Below, in pieces: positions 42,546-42,570 of a stretch of 42,570 bases of DNA. Numbering within the stretch: the first letter of the stretch is position 1; the number at the start of each line of letters is the position of its first letter. Under the pieces are notes generated by a model. The model was not told the origin of the DNA, searched no databases, and worked only from the letters and a program-made list of their open reading frames with translations. The DNA is taken from NCBI RefSeq assembly GCF_900167095.1, contig NZ_FUXG01000025.1, forward strand, positions 1 to 42,570, given 5' to 3'. The stretch is from Oceanospirillum multiglobuliferum (GTDB lineage Bacteria; Pseudomonadota; Gammaproteobacteria; Pseudomonadales; Halomonadaceae). The translations under genes and the position numbers were made by a program.

Positions 42546-42570
42546 CACTAACGCCTCAATGTGGGGCTGC
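42546..42570 (-). repeat. Partial attC site at the window end
   Basis: CACTAACGCCTCAATG begins a further attC, cut by the window edge. The array therefore continues to the right. Confidence 0.8.

Overview
The window looks like chromosomal DNA of a marine-type gammaproteobacterium. The evidence is uvrB, hrpB and selO of gammaproteobacterial type, a respiratory formate dehydrogenase locus with DUF3305/DUF3306 partners, and a chromosomal integron with Vibrio-like attC sites. An Oceanospirillales relative is plausible, but I cannot name the species. There is no tRNA, rRNA or CRISPR array.

Left edge (1-1.4 kb): a repeat, the 3' remnant of an IS256-family transposase, a MerR-type regulator and an attC-like hairpin. 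From 1.4 to 4.5 kb lie a MarR regulator divergent from a VOC (glyoxalase-fold) enzyme, a PAS-PAS-GGDEF diguanylate cyclase and a small DUF4156-type lipoprotein. From 4.5 to 13.3 kb a leftward operon encodes a periplasmic, Cys-type, molybdopterin formate dehydrogenase: DUF3305, DUF3306, a polyferredoxin, a TorD-like chaperone, a small Tat-signal protein, FdhA, FdhB and the cytochrome b subunit. A sigma-54-type promoter sits in front of it. Between two terminators upstream (13.5-13.75 kb) is a strongly structured stretch that may be a small RNA.

13.9-29.5 kb is mostly ordinary chromosome: a pentapeptide-repeat potassium-channel-like protein, a class V aminotransferase, a DASS/SLC13 transporter, a double-ACT (GcvR-like) protein, a Spo0M-like protein, a large hybrid histidine kinase, uvrB, a class I aspartate aminotransferase and hrpB.

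29.5-42.57 kb is a mobile-gene zone. Block A (29.5-32.96 kb) holds small leftward genes separated by decayed attC-like hairpins. selO and a complete IS3-family element (35336-36591) follow. Block B (36.6 kb to the window end) is a clear integron cassette array. It has eight complete leftward cassettes and a ninth whose far attC is cut by the window end. In total eight complete attC sites are visible, plus one cut in half by the IS and one cut by the window end. The orientation puts attI and the integrase beyond the right edge. Most cassette genes are of unknown function: small membrane proteins, lipoproteins, a VOC protein, an ABM monooxygenase, a PH-fold protein, an alpha/beta hydrolase, a YeiB-like membrane protein and a possible nuclease-fold protein. 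In seven genes the stop codon is formed by the attC core itself.

The attC-like hairpin next to the left-edge repeat also occurs beside selO 32 kb away, in the same orientation. This suggests that both ends of the window carry debris of the same cassette array or of its chromosomal boundary.
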